From Desulfuromonadaceae bacterium (lineage in GTDB: Bacteria > Desulfobacterota > Desulfuromonadia > Geobacterales > Pseudopelobacteraceae): DNA of 64,000 nucleotides. Under the pieces are notes generated by a model. It searched no databases and was not told the origin of the DNA. It worked only from the letters and a program-made list of their open reading frames with translations. Location of the stretch: the NCBI GenBank assembly GCA_028683855.1, contig JAQUHA010000006.1, forward strand, positions 1 through 64,000. The letters run 5' to 3'. The position numbers and the translations under genes were made by a program. This document shows positions 45,305-55,323 of this stretch, piece after piece (positions within the stretch are counted from its first letter, which is position 1; the number at the start of each line of letters is the position of its first letter).

Positions 45305-46318
45305 TTACAAGCTACCCAAGAATCCAGACAACTGATTAATTTCACTCATCATTTTTTCAAAACCAGCAAAGGTAAGAGATTGCGGTCCGTCAGAAAGTGC
45401 TTTTTCCGGCTCAGGATGAACTTCTATCGCAACACCATCTGCTCCGGCGACGAGTGCTGCTTTAGCCATCGGTGAAACCAGTGACCGCTTTCCTGTAGCG
45501 TGTGAGGGATCTACAACAATAGGCAGGTGGGACATTTCCTTGATCAGAGGCACTATAGAGAGATCCAGCGTATTGCGGGTAGCAGTCTCAAAAGTGCGGA
45601 TTCCGCGTTCACAGAGAATAACCTGTGAATTCCCCTCGGCAAGGATATATTCGGCAGCAGCCAGAAATTCTTCAACAGTTGCGCTCATTCCACGCTTCAG
45701 GAGTACCGGTTTACGAATTTTACCGACTTCCCTCAAAAGATCAAAGTTTTGCATATTACGGGCGCCGATTTGGAGAAGATCAGCATATTCAGCGACAAGC
45801 TCAACATTATCCGGACTCATAACTTCCGTTACTATTGGCAAACCGCTCTCTTTTCTGGCAACCGCCAGAAGCTTCAGCCCCTCTTCACGCAAACCCTGAA
45901 AGGTATGAGGACCTGTGCGAGGCTTGAACGCACCGCCACGCAACATATCACCACCGCACTTCTTTACAAACTGTGCGGTTTTAACAATCTGTTCAAGACT
46001 CTCCACAGCACATGGACCGGCAATGACTACAGGTTTTGCACCATCACCGACTTTTACACCTGCAACATCAACAATGGTATTTTCAGGGTGAAAATCTCTG
46101 GAGACAAGTTTATAGGGTTTTGAAACGTGAATAACACGCTCTACTCCTGGAAGTTCAAGTATCTTCGAATCATCCACATAACCGTGGTTGCCAAGCACGC
46201 CGATGGCGGTACGCTCACTCCCGGGAATAGGCTCTGCTCTGAAACCCATTTCTGAAACTATCTTTGATATGGCATCAACATCAGCCTGAGTTGCTGTATG
46301 ATTCATTACTATCAGCAT
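45305..46318 (-). CDS. aroF: 3-deoxy-7-phosphoheptulonate synthase (AroF/AroG-beta type)
   Basis: DAHP synthase condenses PEP and erythrose 4-phosphate, the first step to aromatic amino acids. The 337-residue protein has an N-terminal ferredoxin-like regulatory domain (about 1-70), then the barrel with V-I-A-G-P-C-A-V-E-S, K-P-R-T, and V-D-P-S-H-A-T-G-K-R. This is the type I-beta form also found in Thermotoga, where the N-terminal domain carries feedback inhibition. It lies 15 bases after the Crp/Fnr gene, in a run with transketolase, which supplies erythrose 4-phosphate. Confidence 0.95.
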   Translation of the reverse strand: MLIVMNHTATQADVDAISKIVSEMGFRAEPIPGSERTAIGVLGNHGYVDDSKILELPGVERVIHVSKPYKLVSRDFHPENTIVDVAGVKVGDGAKPVVIAGPCAVESLEQIVKTAQFVKKCGGDMLRGGAFKPRTGPHTFQGLREEGLKLLAVARKESGLPIVTEVMSPDNVELVAEYADLLQIGARNMQNFDLLREVGKIRKPVLLKRGMSATVEEFLAAAEYILAEGNSQVILCERGIRTFETATRNTLDLSIVPLIKEMSHLPIVVDPSHATGKRSLVSPMAKAALVAGADGVAIEVHPEPEKALSDGPQSLTFAGFEKMMSEINQLSGFLGSL

Positions 46319-46333
46319 TTTCGTATCCTCATA

Positions 46334-47023
46334 TCATTCATGTTGTTCGGACATTTTTTCGAGTTTATCCATCTGATGCACAACAACCCTTCCACCCTGC
46401 ACCTCAATAATCCCCTCTTCCTTCAGTTTTTTAAAAGTACGGGATATCGTTTCGCTTGCAGTTCCAAGTCGTGATGCAAGTTCTCCCTTTTTTATGCCCA
46501 GATCTATATATGTGATGCCTCCGTAAGTTGTCGAGCTTTCAGCAGCCCTCCGCACAAGAAAAGAAGCCAGCCTGGAGGTTACATCAGCAAAAGACAGCTC
46601 TTCAATCTGACGGGCAAACTGGCGAAGCATCAGAGAGAGTGAAACCACAAGATTAAGAGCAAAGCTTGGATTACGGCTCATCAGCTCCATAAATCCCTGA
46701 CGAGGAAGATAAAGGACTTCACCAGATTCCATTGCACGGGCTTCCGCAGGATATTTGCCATCACCGAAAAACGCGGCTTCTGCAAATGTTTCCCTAGGTT
46801 TGACAAAATGCAGGACCTTCTCACGTCCATCAGGGGAAACCCTGCAGAGCTTGATACTCCCCTCAAGCAGTAGATAAAAGCCCGTTGCTTCCTCCCCTTC
46901 ACTGAAGATGGTCTCCCCTTTTCTAAAAGGGCGACGAACCGTAATTGCAACGAGTTCCAGCAGGTCATCTTCTTTAAGACCTGAAAAGAGCATTGGTTTT
47001 CTAAGCTGTTCAATCAGTTCCAT
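46334..47023 (-). CDS. Crp/Fnr-family transcription regulator
   Basis: The 229-residue protein has an N-terminal cyclic-nucleotide-binding-like domain (about 10-120) and a C-terminal winged helix with recognition helix A-S-E-T-I-S-R-T-F-K-K-L (about 183-200). The FNR iron-sulfur cysteines are absent at the N-terminus, so it is not a classical oxygen sensor; the ligand is unknown. It lies 3 bases after tkt and before aroF, which hints at control of carbon flow into aromatic synthesis, but no binding site is visible. Confidence 0.92.
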   Translation of the reverse strand: MELIEQLRKPMLFSGLKEDDLLELVAITVRRPFRKGETIFSEGEEATGFYLLLEGSIKLCRVSPDGREKVLHFVKPRETFAEAAFFGDGKYPAEARAMESGEVLYLPRQGFMELMSRNPSFALNLVVSLSLMLRQFARQIEELSFADVTSRLASFLVRRAAESSTTYGGITYIDLGIKKGELASRLGTASETISRTFKKLKEEGIIEVQGGRVVVHQMDKLEKMSEQHE

Positions 47024-47026
47024 CTG

Positions 47027-49030
47027 CTATTTTTCCAGAAATGCTTTTACTTTATCAGCCAACTGTGGAGCTGTAAAACCGAACTGTTCAGCCAGAACCT
47101 TATCTGGAGCTGACGCACCAAAATGCTCAATACCTATAAAAAGACCGTCACATCCGATCAGACTCCCCCATGGCATCCCGCGACCAGCCTCAAAGGCAAC
47201 TCGCGGAATACCGGCAGGAAGAAGTTCGTTTCGATATTCTGCTGGCTGTGCAAGAAAAGTTTCGAGACATGGTACTGAGATTACTCTCGCTTTAACTCCA
47301 TCAGCTGCAAGAGATAAGGCTGCTTCAAGGGCGACATGGACCTCAGAACCACTAGCCATTACAACAACATCGGTTTTTCCTTCTGCAGGAGACACAACGT
47401 ATGCACCTTTAAGCTGATCCTCCTGCTTAAATGATGCTGGACGAGCGATAACAGGTAGTTTTTGACGAGTAAGGATAAAGGCAGTCGGGCCTTGGTACTG
47501 AAGAGCAGCCTGCCATGCCATCGCCGTTTCTACACCGTCAGCAGGGCGAATAACCTGCAGTTCCGGTATCAGCCTCAGCGATGCAAGATGCTCTATCGGC
47601 TGGTGAGTCGGCCCATCTTCTCCGACGAAGAAGGAGTCATGTGTAAAGATATAAATTGCCTGCTGCTTCATAAGAGCTGAAAGGCGGATTGCAGAGCGGC
47701 AGTAATCGGCAAAAACAAGGAAAGTAGCCCCGTATGGAATGAAACAACCAAAGAGAGATATACCGTTTAATACGGCACCCATTGCGTGCTCACGAATACC
47801 GAAATGGATATTACGCCCGTTAAAACTGTCAGCCTGCACAGATGTTGATGCCTTGATATCGCTATTATTAGAGGGGGAGAGATCTGCAGAACCACCTATC
47901 AGAGAAGGAACCAACTCCGCAACTTTCTGCAGAACCTGACCTGAGAGTGCACGTGTAGCACCATCTTTGCCGCTTACAGAAGCTAATAATTCTTCAGACA
48001 GGTTAGGAGGCAGCCGTTTATGCCACATCTGATCCCAGAGTTTTGCCTTTTCTGGATTTGCAGCGTGCCATGCACCAAATTTGCGCTGCCACGAAGCGTA
48101 TGCAAGCTTTTTCTCTTCAATCTGCGCCAGACAGACATCACGCACCTCCTGCGGAATTTCAAATGCACCTGACTGCCAACCGAGATTGGCTCTGGTTGCT
48201 GCAATTTCTGCCGCACCAAGTGGTGAGCCGTGTGCGCCTGATGAACCCTGCTTACCCGGTGAACCAAAAGCTATGTGAGTTTTGGCTATAATTATCGAAG
48301 GGTGTTCTCTATCAGCCTTTGCGGAGGCAATAGCTGATACGATCTGTTCATAATTATGACCATCTACCTCCTGAACGTGCCATTTAGCAGCTCTGAATCT
48401 GGCGGCTACATTCTCAGACCAGGCAAGATCTGTATTACCTTCAATTGTTATACTGTTGCTGTCGTAGATATAAACAAGATTACCCAGTTTCAGATGCCCG
48501 GCAAGAGCAGCCGCCTCATAACTGATCCCCTCCTGCAGACAGCCATCTCCCATTAACGCATAAATTGTATGGTCTATCGGGCTGAAATCAGGGGTATTAA
48601 AACGCTCTGCCGCAATTTTTGAAGCTATAGCCATCCCTACACCATTCGCAAATCCCTGCCCGAGCGGTCCGGTTGTAACTTCAACACCGACGGTATGCCC
48701 AAACTCCGGATGCCCGGGAGTTTTACTGCCCCATTGCCTAAAGTTTTTAATCTCATCAACGGAAAGGTCATAACCAAAAAGATGAAGCAGTGAGTAAAGC
48801 AGCATTGAGCCGTGACCGGCGGAGAGAACGAAGCGATCACGATTCTCCCAGCCTGGATCGTCAGGGTTAAAAGAGAGAAAGTTCCCCCATAGAGCGAAGG
48901 CGCAGTCGGCTGCCCCCATAGGAAGTCCTGGATGTCCGGAATTTGCCTTTTCAACGGCATCAACCGAAAGAAAACGAATGGCATCGGCACAGAGCCTTGC
49001 CTTGTCAACTGGGATAGTTAGGTGTTGCAT
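47027..49030 (-). CDS. tkt: transketolase
   Basis: Transketolase moves two-carbon units with thiamine diphosphate in the pentose phosphate pathway. The 667-residue protein has [11 protein letters not shown] near the start, the ThDP motif G-D-G-C-L-Q-E-G-I and G-I-R-E-H-A-M. ATG 49030 is preceded by AAGGA at 6-7 bases; the extra 28 residues from 49114 are not family-like. It is followed by the Crp/Fnr gene and aroF and preceded by thiL, which makes its cofactor. Confidence 0.96.
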   Translation of the reverse strand: MQHLTIPVDKARLCADAIRFLSVDAVEKANSGHPGLPMGAADCAFALWGNFLSFNPDDPGWENRDRFVLSAGHGSMLLYSLLHLFGYDLSVDEIKNFRQWGSKTPGHPEFGHTVGVEVTTGPLGQGFANGVGMAIASKIAAERFNTPDFSPIDHTIYALMGDGCLQEGISYEAAALAGHLKLGNLVYIYDSNSITIEGNTDLAWSENVAARFRAAKWHVQEVDGHNYEQIVSAIASAKADREHPSIIIAKTHIAFGSPGKQGSSGAHGSPLGAAEIAATRANLGWQSGAFEIPQEVRDVCLAQIEEKKLAYASWQRKFGAWHAANPEKAKLWDQMWHKRLPPNLSEELLASVSGKDGATRALSGQVLQKVAELVPSLIGGSADLSPSNNSDIKASTSVQADSFNGRNIHFGIREHAMGAVLNGISLFGCFIPYGATFLVFADYCRSAIRLSALMKQQAIYIFTHDSFFVGEDGPTHQPIEHLASLRLIPELQVIRPADGVETAMAWQAALQYQGPTAFILTRQKLPVIARPASFKQEDQLKGAYVVSPAEGKTDVVVMASGSEVHVALEAALSLAADGVKARVISVPCLETFLAQPAEYRNELLPAGIPRVAFEAGRGMPWGSLIGCDGLFIGIEHFGASAPDKVLAEQFGFTAPQLADKVKAFLEK

Positions 49031-49064
49031 TCTGATTCCTTTCACGCGTGTTAAGTAATTCTGA

Positions 49065-50066
49065 CTATTTAAAATGGTTGAAGCCCTCATGCCTGGAACA
49101 GTACAAACTCCCATCCGGATTCAAGACTTTCAGATCCGGACAGCTCGTCACTATACCAATACGAGTGGCTGCAACGCCACTCTTTTTCATGCAGTCGATT
49201 ATTTTTTCACGTTCTGAGGGCATTGCAGTAAAACAGAGTTCATAATCTTCCCCCCCTGAAAGAGGCAGATGGTACGGAATGGTGCCTAGCTCTGAAAATC
49301 TGGCGAGAAAGTCAGTTGATAGCGGAATTTTTTCAATATTAATGCATCCACCGACATTAGACTGCTTTGCGATGTGACCAAAATCTGCAAGCAGCCCATC
49401 ACTAATATCTATCATTGAGTTTACTGCTCCGGCTTCGGCAAGCGCAGATGCAGCAGATAGACGAGGAGCAGGGTTAAGAAGTCGTGAGAGTGACCTGACA
49501 CACGACAAACCCTCCTCAAGCAATTTAAGCCCCAGCGCAGCATCACCCAGAGTTCCGGTTACCCATATATCATCATCAGGCATTGCACCTGAACGTCGCA
49601 GAATCTTTTCCGGATACTGTTCACCCATAATTGTCACAGATATAATGAGAGCAGAGCGGGAAGAGCAGGTATCCCCCCCTATCAATGTGACACCATGCTC
49701 AGCAGCCATTTCCAGAAACCCGGAGGAGAAACAGTCAATGAAATCTAAGGATATGTCAGCAGGAACTGCAATAGATAAAAGTACCCAACGAGGTACCCCA
49801 CCCATTGCTGCAATATCTGAAATATTTACGGCAAGAGATTTGCGACCCAGCAGGAATGGGTCATGCCAGATACGGCGAAAGTGAATATCCTCCAGTAGCA
49901 TATCAGTCGAAGTCAGAAGCTTCATTCCGGGAGAAAGAGATGTTACAGCAGCATCATCACCAATACCGGTGACGACACTGCTATCGGCACTAACAGAAGA
50001 TGTTATGCGGGCTATAAGGGCAAATTCATCGGGTTTTGAAACAGCAGGTGAGATTTTATTGAGCAC
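49065..50066 (-). CDS. thiL: thiamine-monophosphate kinase
   Basis: ThiL phosphorylates thiamine monophosphate to the active diphosphate. The 333-residue protein has G-I-G-D-D-A-A-V near residue 40 (metal-binding), [23 protein letters not shown], and I-D-I-S-D-G-L at about two-thirds of the length. It lies upstream of tkt, whose cofactor it makes, with a 34-base gap. Confidence 0.95.
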   Translation of the reverse strand: MLNKISPAVSKPDEFALIARITSSVSADSSVVTGIGDDAAVTSLSPGMKLLTSTDMLLEDIHFRRIWHDPFLLGRKSLAVNISDIAAMGGVPRWVLLSIAVPADISLDFIDCFSSGFLEMAAEHGVTLIGGDTCSSRSALIISVTIMGEQYPEKILRRSGAMPDDDIWVTGTLGDAALGLKLLEEGLSCVRSLSRLLNPAPRLSAASALAEAGAVNSMIDISDGLLADFGHIAKQSNVGGCINIEKIPLSTDFLARFSELGTIPYHLPLSGGEDYELCFTAMPSEREKIIDCMKKSGVAATRIGIVTSCPDLKVLNPDGSLYCSRHEGFNHFK

Positions 50067-50101
50067 TATAGATTCAACTCTTTAGATTTATTGATAACCG
50101 T

Positions 50102-51277
50102 TTATTTTTCAGCTGATATTGAGATGCGTATGCTATTTCCATGAGTCTCAGAAACAACTATTTTATCCCCGCCGAATTTTATGCCGTGCAGTTCATGAGC
50201 CAATCTTTCTGTATTACAGCTGCTCCACCCTACTCCGAACTCAGCACGCCCCCTCACAAAGCTCCTCTGAGCAATCTTTTGAATGCCAAAAACTGATGAA
50301 GTTAGTGCCGTCTTGAATTTCTCAATGTTTTCAAAGGGTAAATTTTCAACTACCATCATTACTTCATGTTCATTGTAGCAGGCATCCAGCCACCCTTTTA
50401 CAATTCCGGAAGAGATAAGGTCTGCAAGCTTATCCGCAGCCTTAAGGGCGGCTTTCTGTGTGCCGACAGCAAAACTGATATGTGGCGCTACTGCTTCAGA
50501 AGTTGCTGTCGTCAGTAGCTTGCCTGTAACAGACTCAAACGCCTGCGCAGAAATTACTGCAGCATAAGAGCGTATTTTATCATTGTATGGGGATCCGCCA
50601 TTGTCCTGCAGCAATACCTCCCCGGCAACAACAACCTGAGAAATCGGAGCAGCCAGTTCAAGAGCCTTTGCATCTAAACCTGCTGTTTGTCCAAGAAGCA
50701 GAGCCTGGCGAAATCGTTCGGCATCACGAGCAGACTGATTTACAACCCGGTACCCCTTCCCAGCAAGAGATTTTGCAACCGCCGTTTCAACAGTAGCAAT
50801 ATCTACCGCTACGGATTGAAGGCCTTTGGAAAGTCCTTTTTGCGTGAAGGAAACAATAAGAGCAGGATAGTTCATCTGCGGCAGAATATGAGCCAACGCA
50901 GCAACATCATCAGCTAAAGCTATTCTTTCTACCCGCGCCTTCATATTTACGTTACAAATATCTTGCTCACACTCTTTTTTGATGATTTCGAATTTTTTTA
51001 CATACCCCTCTACACGGGATAGAATTTTATCGTTGATAAGTTCCGAATCGGTAACCAGCGTTTCGCTTGATATCATAACTCCAAGAGCCTGTTCTACCGC
51101 ACTTCTCATGGCTGCTTTAATAGCATCATCAGTTGCCGCTCCGGTATTGCCCGCCTGAACTGCACCGCTCCCATCAACCAGCAGCCACTCATCGGAAGAA
51201 TTCGCGGAAGCAAAAGAAGGGGGGATATTAACAGAGACCCCCACGAGCAGTGTAAGAATAAAAGTGAAAAGTCGCAT
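50102..51277 (-). CDS. exported FlgT/LPP20-like protein
   Basis: The 391-residue protein has a signal peptide (about 1-24, cleavage after S-F-A-S) and then a pattern typical of FlgT N-terminal and LPP20-like domains: A-I-K-A-A-M-R-S-A-V-E-Q-A-L-G-V-M-I-S-S-E-T (about 53-74). A second alpha/beta module follows with V-A-V-D-I-A-T-V-E-T-A-V-A (about 156-168). There is no lipobox. It is the last of four exported-protein genes on the same strand, and the annotation is structural rather than functional. Flagellar FlgT is a relative, but no flagellar gene lies nearby. Confidence 0.72.
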   Translation of the reverse strand: MRLFTFILTLLVGVSVNIPPSFASANSSDEWLLVDGSGAVQAGNTGAATDDAIKAAMRSAVEQALGVMISSETLVTDSELINDKILSRVEGYVKKFEIIKKECEQDICNVNMKARVERIALADDVAALAHILPQMNYPALIVSFTQKGLSKGLQSVAVDIATVETAVAKSLAGKGYRVVNQSARDAERFRQALLLGQTAGLDAKALELAAPISQVVVAGEVLLQDNGGSPYNDKIRSYAAVISAQAFESVTGKLLTTATSEAVAPHISFAVGTQKAALKAADKLADLISSGIVKGWLDACYNEHEVMMVVENLPFENIEKFKTALTSSVFGIQKIAQRSFVRGRAEFGVGWSSCNTERLAHELHGIKFGGDKIVVSETHGNSIRISISAEK

Positions 51278-51308
51278 TAACTACCTCTTAGATGCGATAT
51301 TTGAGTAA

Positions 51309-52463
51309 CTAGAAATGAACCGCTGATCCCAAATATACAAGGTCAGATCTATACTTGTACAGCCCAAGAGTTTTTTTGTACCCCAAGTTTAATCCCCATG
51401 TTTCGGAGACATTAACACGATATTCCCCCCCAACCTCGTAATAGTTCTGGTCTTCAGGCTTGGCTTTATAATTGGTAACATCACCGGTATAGGCAATATT
51501 AACACTCGCAACCTGATTATTACCAATACGAACACCGGCATTTGCTCCGGTCTTAACGAGGAGCTGATAGTCGTCAGCCTGATTAGAGTTGTCCTTGTTG
51601 TATTGGTATGTAGCACCAACGCCAAGCTCTAAGAGATCACTATTATACTGCAATCCGGAACTAAGACCGGCACCGAACATATTCCTTTTATCATGTCCCC
51701 CCTTATTATAACTCAAGTAGTTGTACAGATAGTTCATGTTGCCTGTAAATGCGACGGAAAGCTCATCCCCGAGAGGAACAATGTACTGCCCGAAGAAGAT
51801 TGTACCGATGCGGTCGGCATCAAGTATGTTGTAATCAAAGTGCTGATAGGGGAGTATAACACCAACAGTAAAATCATCTAAATCATACGCTAAACCGAGG
51901 TTCATTCCGTAAACCTGGCCTTTATAATCGTTATTTTTATCTACAAACTCAGTACTCAAACTTGCCCCAAAAGTTCGTAGCCTGTTAGATTCGCGTATAT
52001 CACGCCCATCTTTATCTTTCGGTTGTACGGCTGTTTTTTCCGAAGCTGTTTTAGGTGGAGGCAGAACCAGATTACTGAATACGGTATTTGTTGTCATAAC
52101 CGAGGGAGAACTTGGGTTTGAAATGCTGGCTACTGAAGTAAGCGATATATTGAAATGTTCGGCAAGAGCTAGATACACTTCATCAAGCGTGTTATAAAAA
52201 CTAGCCACGCCGCCAATATCAATTGCTATTTGGCCGGGAATTGTGCCGTTAGGACCGGTCTGAGGTGGTTCCTGCCACCATACAACAGTCTGACCGTTAA
52301 CATTTGCCGTTTGAGATAGAGTAGAAAGATTCTGACCAATAGTTGTATCCACAAATGTTCTTAGATCTGTAGCATTCTGTATAATAACCGCCGCAAATAC
52401 AGACGCTACTGAAAGGAGTATAACAGCCGCGCCTAATACAAATAATCTTTTCATTTCAAACAT
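51309..52463 (-). CDS. outer membrane beta-barrel protein with N-terminal exposed region
   Basis: The 384-residue protein has a signal peptide (about 1-25), a soluble region (about 26-160) rich in Ser, Thr and Pro, and a C-terminal barrel of about 220 residues with alternating aromatic strands (L-G-Y-K-K-T-L-G-L-Y-K-Y) ending in phenylalanine, the usual barrel-assembly signal. The shape recalls an autotransporter-like or porin-like beta-domain, but the passenger would be short. It sits 31 bases upstream of the FlgT-like gene and 35 bases downstream of a CsgG-like lipoprotein gene. GGAGG precedes the ATG at 5 bases. Confidence 0.78.
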   Translation of the reverse strand: MFEMKRLFVLGAAVILLSVASVFAAVIIQNATDLRTFVDTTIGQNLSTLSQTANVNGQTVVWWQEPPQTGPNGTIPGQIAIDIGGVASFYNTLDEVYLALAEHFNISLTSVASISNPSSPSVMTTNTVFSNLVLPPPKTASEKTAVQPKDKDGRDIRESNRLRTFGASLSTEFVDKNNDYKGQVYGMNLGLAYDLDDFTVGVILPYQHFDYNILDADRIGTIFFGQYIVPLGDELSVAFTGNMNYLYNYLSYNKGGHDKRNMFGAGLSSGLQYNSDLLELGVGATYQYNKDNSNQADDYQLLVKTGANAGVRIGNNQVASVNIAYTGDVTNYKAKPEDQNYYEVGGEYRVNVSETWGLNLGYKKTLGLYKYRSDLVYLGSAVHF

Positions 52464-52498
52464 ATTGCCCTCCTGAACATAAAAATTGTATGCTCCTT

Positions 52499-53113
52499 TC
52501 AGAGCATACGTTTAATTAGACTAAAGACAGCCTTATTGATAGCATCTTCCGTTGCAGTACCGGTATCATACCCGCGACCAACTCCACTCCCGGGAATGTA
52601 TTCAAGGGTTTCAACATCTACCATACGCACCTGGATACCCATTCTAGTTGAAAGATTCTTTTTTGCTGAAAAACCGGAAATTACCTCGCCGCCCTGGGCA
52701 AAATCATATACCTCTCCATAAATAACTTTTTTGGCACCAAGTATCTTCCCCATTTCAACAGCTGTTTTCTGGTCGACCATACCTGAAGAACTCATCCACT
52801 GCCGATCAAGCGCATCCTTTATTATTTCAGGTTTCTCTTCAACAAAAGTGAAACGTTTGGAATCAAAAAGCGCTTCGACCACCATGTTGTGAACCCCCAT
52901 ACCTACATCTTTTGACAGGAGATGCGGGTAAGCCTTCGCAGCTCGCTCGGACAAACCGAGTGGTAAAACTGCAATTGTGATTCTGGGACCAGAATATGGG
53001 AGCATCTTGTATTCAGGCTCTACCGGTTGGATCTCTTCAACAGTAGTGGTTGCACAGGCAGCGATAACAAGAAGCAGTACAGAAATAATTATCCTAACCA
53101 AATATCTGGTCAT
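52499..53113 (-). CDS. CsgG-like lipoprotein
   Basis: The 204-residue protein has a signal with lipobox I-A-A-C (Cys 20), so it is probably anchored to a membrane. The body matches the CsgG-type fold: I-T-I-A-V-L-P-L, F-D-S-K-R-F-T-F-V-E-E, M-G-K-I-L-G-A-K-K-V-I-Y-G and V-D-V-E-T-L-E. CsgG itself is the curli export pore, and many relatives in other bacteria are of unknown role. Its start overlaps the previous gene by 4 bases. No CsgA/B-like amyloid subunit or CsgE/F is seen nearby. Confidence 0.78.
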   Translation of the reverse strand: MTRYLVRIIISVLLLVIAACATTTVEEIQPVEPEYKMLPYSGPRITIAVLPLGLSERAAKAYPHLLSKDVGMGVHNMVVEALFDSKRFTFVEEKPEIIKDALDRQWMSSSGMVDQKTAVEMGKILGAKKVIYGEVYDFAQGGEVISGFSAKKNLSTRMGIQVRMVDVETLEYIPGSGVGRGYDTGTATEDAINKAVFSLIKRML

Positions 53114-53799
53114 TTAACCTCCATGAATCTGGCTGCAACACTCTGCACTGCCTCTTTGACTGCAGAGTGCATAGCTATGCCTACACTTGTTTTATCAAAA
53201 TATATCTTGTCGTCACGCACCTCAAAAAGAACCCCGTTTGAGACAGTTTTACCTGAACCAGAGCCTTGACCGGTAACAACTATTCCGCTCCTCGTTTTTA
53301 CGTCAACCTCCACCTCAACATTTATATTAACTTTTGCAGTAGAAAACAGCCCGGCAAAGCCACGAAATCGTGATTTTGAAAACTTTTTTATAATAACATC
53401 TGCTACAGCATCAGATCCAAGCTGGTCAAACAGACTTTCAGACTGTTTAACCTGATCTCCTGATGAGATGGAAAGCTGGACAAGTTCCTGAATCCGCTTT
53501 GAAATTTCAGGATTGTCCTCAACAGGCACAAACTGACCGGTATCGTACAACTCCTGCGCGACCATCCGACTTATACCATATACGACAAGTAATTTTGAAA
53601 GCTCAGGCTCTTCTGCCTCATTGTGAACACCCACTACTGCAATGCGCTGAATTGGGGGAATGCTCTTCTTTGCCATCGTTTTAGAATCAGTGTAACCCCC
53701 CTCATAAGCGTAGAGAGAGCATGGAGAGAGTAGGGCAGCGCCTGCAATCAGGAAAAAGAGTTTAAACATTGAGGATATTCTGACTAACGACGACAACAT
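53110..53799 (-). CDS. exported CsgG-related protein
   Basis: The 229-residue protein has a signal peptide (about 1-32, cleavage near L-Y-A-Y; no lipobox). It carries a second CsgG-type module: R-I-A-V-V-G-V, L-Y-D-T-G-Q-F-V-P-V-E-D, and a barrel-like stretch V-N-I-N-V-E-V-E-V-D-V with G-S-G-S-G. It is the first gene of the four; GGAGATAG lies before its ATG. Coupled to the lipoprotein gene by a 4-base overlap, the two may form one complex. The assignment rests on fold-level resemblance. Confidence 0.7.
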   Translation of the reverse strand: MLSSLVRISSMFKLFFLIAGAALLSPCSLYAYEGGYTDSKTMAKKSIPPIQRIAVVGVHNEAEEPELSKLLVVYGISRMVAQELYDTGQFVPVEDNPEISKRIQELVQLSISSGDQVKQSESLFDQLGSDAVADVIIKKFSKSRFRGFAGLFSTAKVNINVEVEVDVKTRSGIVVTGQGSGSGKTVSNGVLFEVRDDKIYFDKTSVGIAMHSAVKEAVQSVAARFMEVK

Positions 53800-54233
53800 A
53801 TATCTATCTCCTGCTCAAGGTTAAAAACCGTGCGTCGTTAAAACCAATACTGCAATTAAATAGAAACGAAGCTAAAACGATTAAGTGATTGGAGATTAAA
53901 ATAAATATAAAGCAGTTATAAATAACTACTACCGTTAGTTTTGTTTGTCAAGACTCAATAAGTAAGCTGATACTGCCGAAAAACCGCTGAACAGAGCATA
54001 AACAGAAATGAGTATTTATTATAAATTTCAAGCTTTTACACACAAACACTAACAAACTCAGGCGACAGACATTGGAGATAAAACATTATTTGCGCTACAA
54101 GCATAAATATCCCTGCCAAACTCAACCGAACCAATCAATACAGTCTTTAAAAATGGTAGAAATATTGTTGCAAGCTTCTTAACTATATGCTAGCTTTCGG
54201 TCGTTTATTATAGATAATTTAAAGGAGATTTAC
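53800..54233. other. AT-rich divergent intergenic region
   Basis: About 434 bases separate the exported-protein operon (leftward) from a parvulin lipoprotein gene (rightward). On the minus strand a perfect TTGACA lies at 53951-53946 with no clean -10 at normal spacing; on the plus strand TATTATAGATAAT near 54206 could be a -10. No frame, RNA or repeat was found. Confidence 0.5.
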
Positions 54234-55187
54234 GTGAGAATCATTTCTGCTGCAAAACTTTTCACTGCAACACTTTGTATGACTGCACTGGTTGGCTGCC
54301 AGGGAAACACACCTGCAGATGGCGGAAAATCAGAAGGTAAAAAAGAGGGCAAGATTTTAGCTGAAGTTAATAGCGGCAGCATTACAACTGCTGACTTTGA
54401 CCGTGAATTAAAAAACCTTCCAGACTATCTGAAAGCAATGGCGGATACTCCCCAGGGGCGCAAAGAGATGCTGGATACAATGGTTATCCGCGAGCTGATT
54501 CTACAGCAGGCTTCAAAAGACGGTCTTGACAAGGGTGCTGAAATTGAAGAGAAACTGCAGGATTTAAAAAAGCGTCTGATTGTTGAAGCATTCCTCAAGA
54601 AAAAAGTTGAGGCTGAATCAAACGTATCTGATGAAGATATGAAAAAGTTTTACGAGCAGAACAAGGAAAGATTTAAAGCCGGCGAGCAGATCAAAGCGAG
54701 CCATATACTTGTAAAAACTGATAAAGAGGCTTCTGAACTACTTGCTAAACTTAAATCCGGTGCTGATTTTGAAGAGCTTGCCAAAAAAAGTTCAGTTGAC
54801 TCATCATCCGCAAAAGGTGGAGATCTGGGATGGTTTGGAAAAGGGAGTATGGTACCGGTGTTTGAGAAAGCCGCTCTTTCCCTTAAAGAAGGAGAGATTT
54901 CTTCTGTTGTAAAATCTGATTTTGGCTTTCACATAATTAAGCTTACGGGTAAACGTGCCGCCGGCATACGCCCCTTTGAAGAGGTAAAAGATCAGATTAA
55001 AGCAGCGATTATGCCAACGAAACAGCAGGAAGTCTTTCAGAAGATTAAAGATGAACTGAAAAAAACAGCCAAGATAGTTGTAAAAGAGGATGTTTTGGGA
55101 AATATCGGGGGCAAAAAGGAAGAGCCTAAAACCGGAGAGCAAAAACCTGCCGATGCAGCAAAAACTGTTGTTCCGGAAAAGAAATAA
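54234..55187 (+). CDS. parvulin-type peptidyl-prolyl isomerase lipoprotein
   Basis: The 317-residue protein has a signal with lipobox L-V-G-C (Cys 22), a SurA/PrsA-like N-terminal chaperone part, and a parvulin domain (about 150-250: A-S-H-I-L-V-K-T, G-G-D-L-G-W-F-G-K-G, F-G-F-H-I-I-K-L). It probably helps fold exported proteins in the periplasm. The start is GTG 54234 with AAAGGAG 8 bases upstream. A lysine/proline-rich tail follows the domain. It is separated from the next, similar gene by a terminator. Confidence 0.93.
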   Translation: MRIISAAKLFTATLCMTALVGCQGNTPADGGKSEGKKEGKILAEVNSGSITTADFDRELKNLPDYLKAMADTPQGRKEMLDTMVIRELILQQASKDGLDKGAEIEEKLQDLKKRLIVEAFLKKKVEAESNVSDEDMKKFYEQNKERFKAGEQIKASHILVKTDKEASELLAKLKSGADFEELAKKSSVDSSSAKGGDLGWFGKGSMVPVFEKAALSLKEGEISSVVKSDFGFHIIKLTGKRAAGIRPFEEVKDQIKAAIMPTKQQEVFQKIKDELKKTAKIVVKEDVLGNIGGKKEEPKTGEQKPADAAKTVVPEKK

Positions 55188-55255
55188 TTTCAGCTGCGCT
55201 CTCAGACCGACAGCAACAGGAATCAGATAAGCAGCGCTATACTGTGTTAACCTAT

Positions 55256-55297
55256 AAAACCGGAAGTGTGGGAGCGATACCCCCTTTCGGTTTTTTC
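55256..55297 (+). terminator. terminator between the two isomerase genes
   Basis: AAAACCGGAAG (55256-55266) pairs with CTTTCGGTTTT (55284-55294), one mismatch, followed by more T. The downstream isomerase gene begins at 55324, so read-through or a second promoter must supply its expression. Confidence 0.8.
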
Positions 55298-55323
55298 ATA
55301 CCAACAGGAAAAGAGTTTATATA

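Noticed and set aside
49031-49114. Upstream extension of transketolase
   Set aside because: The added residues do not match the family, and ATG 49030 has a good ribosome-binding site.
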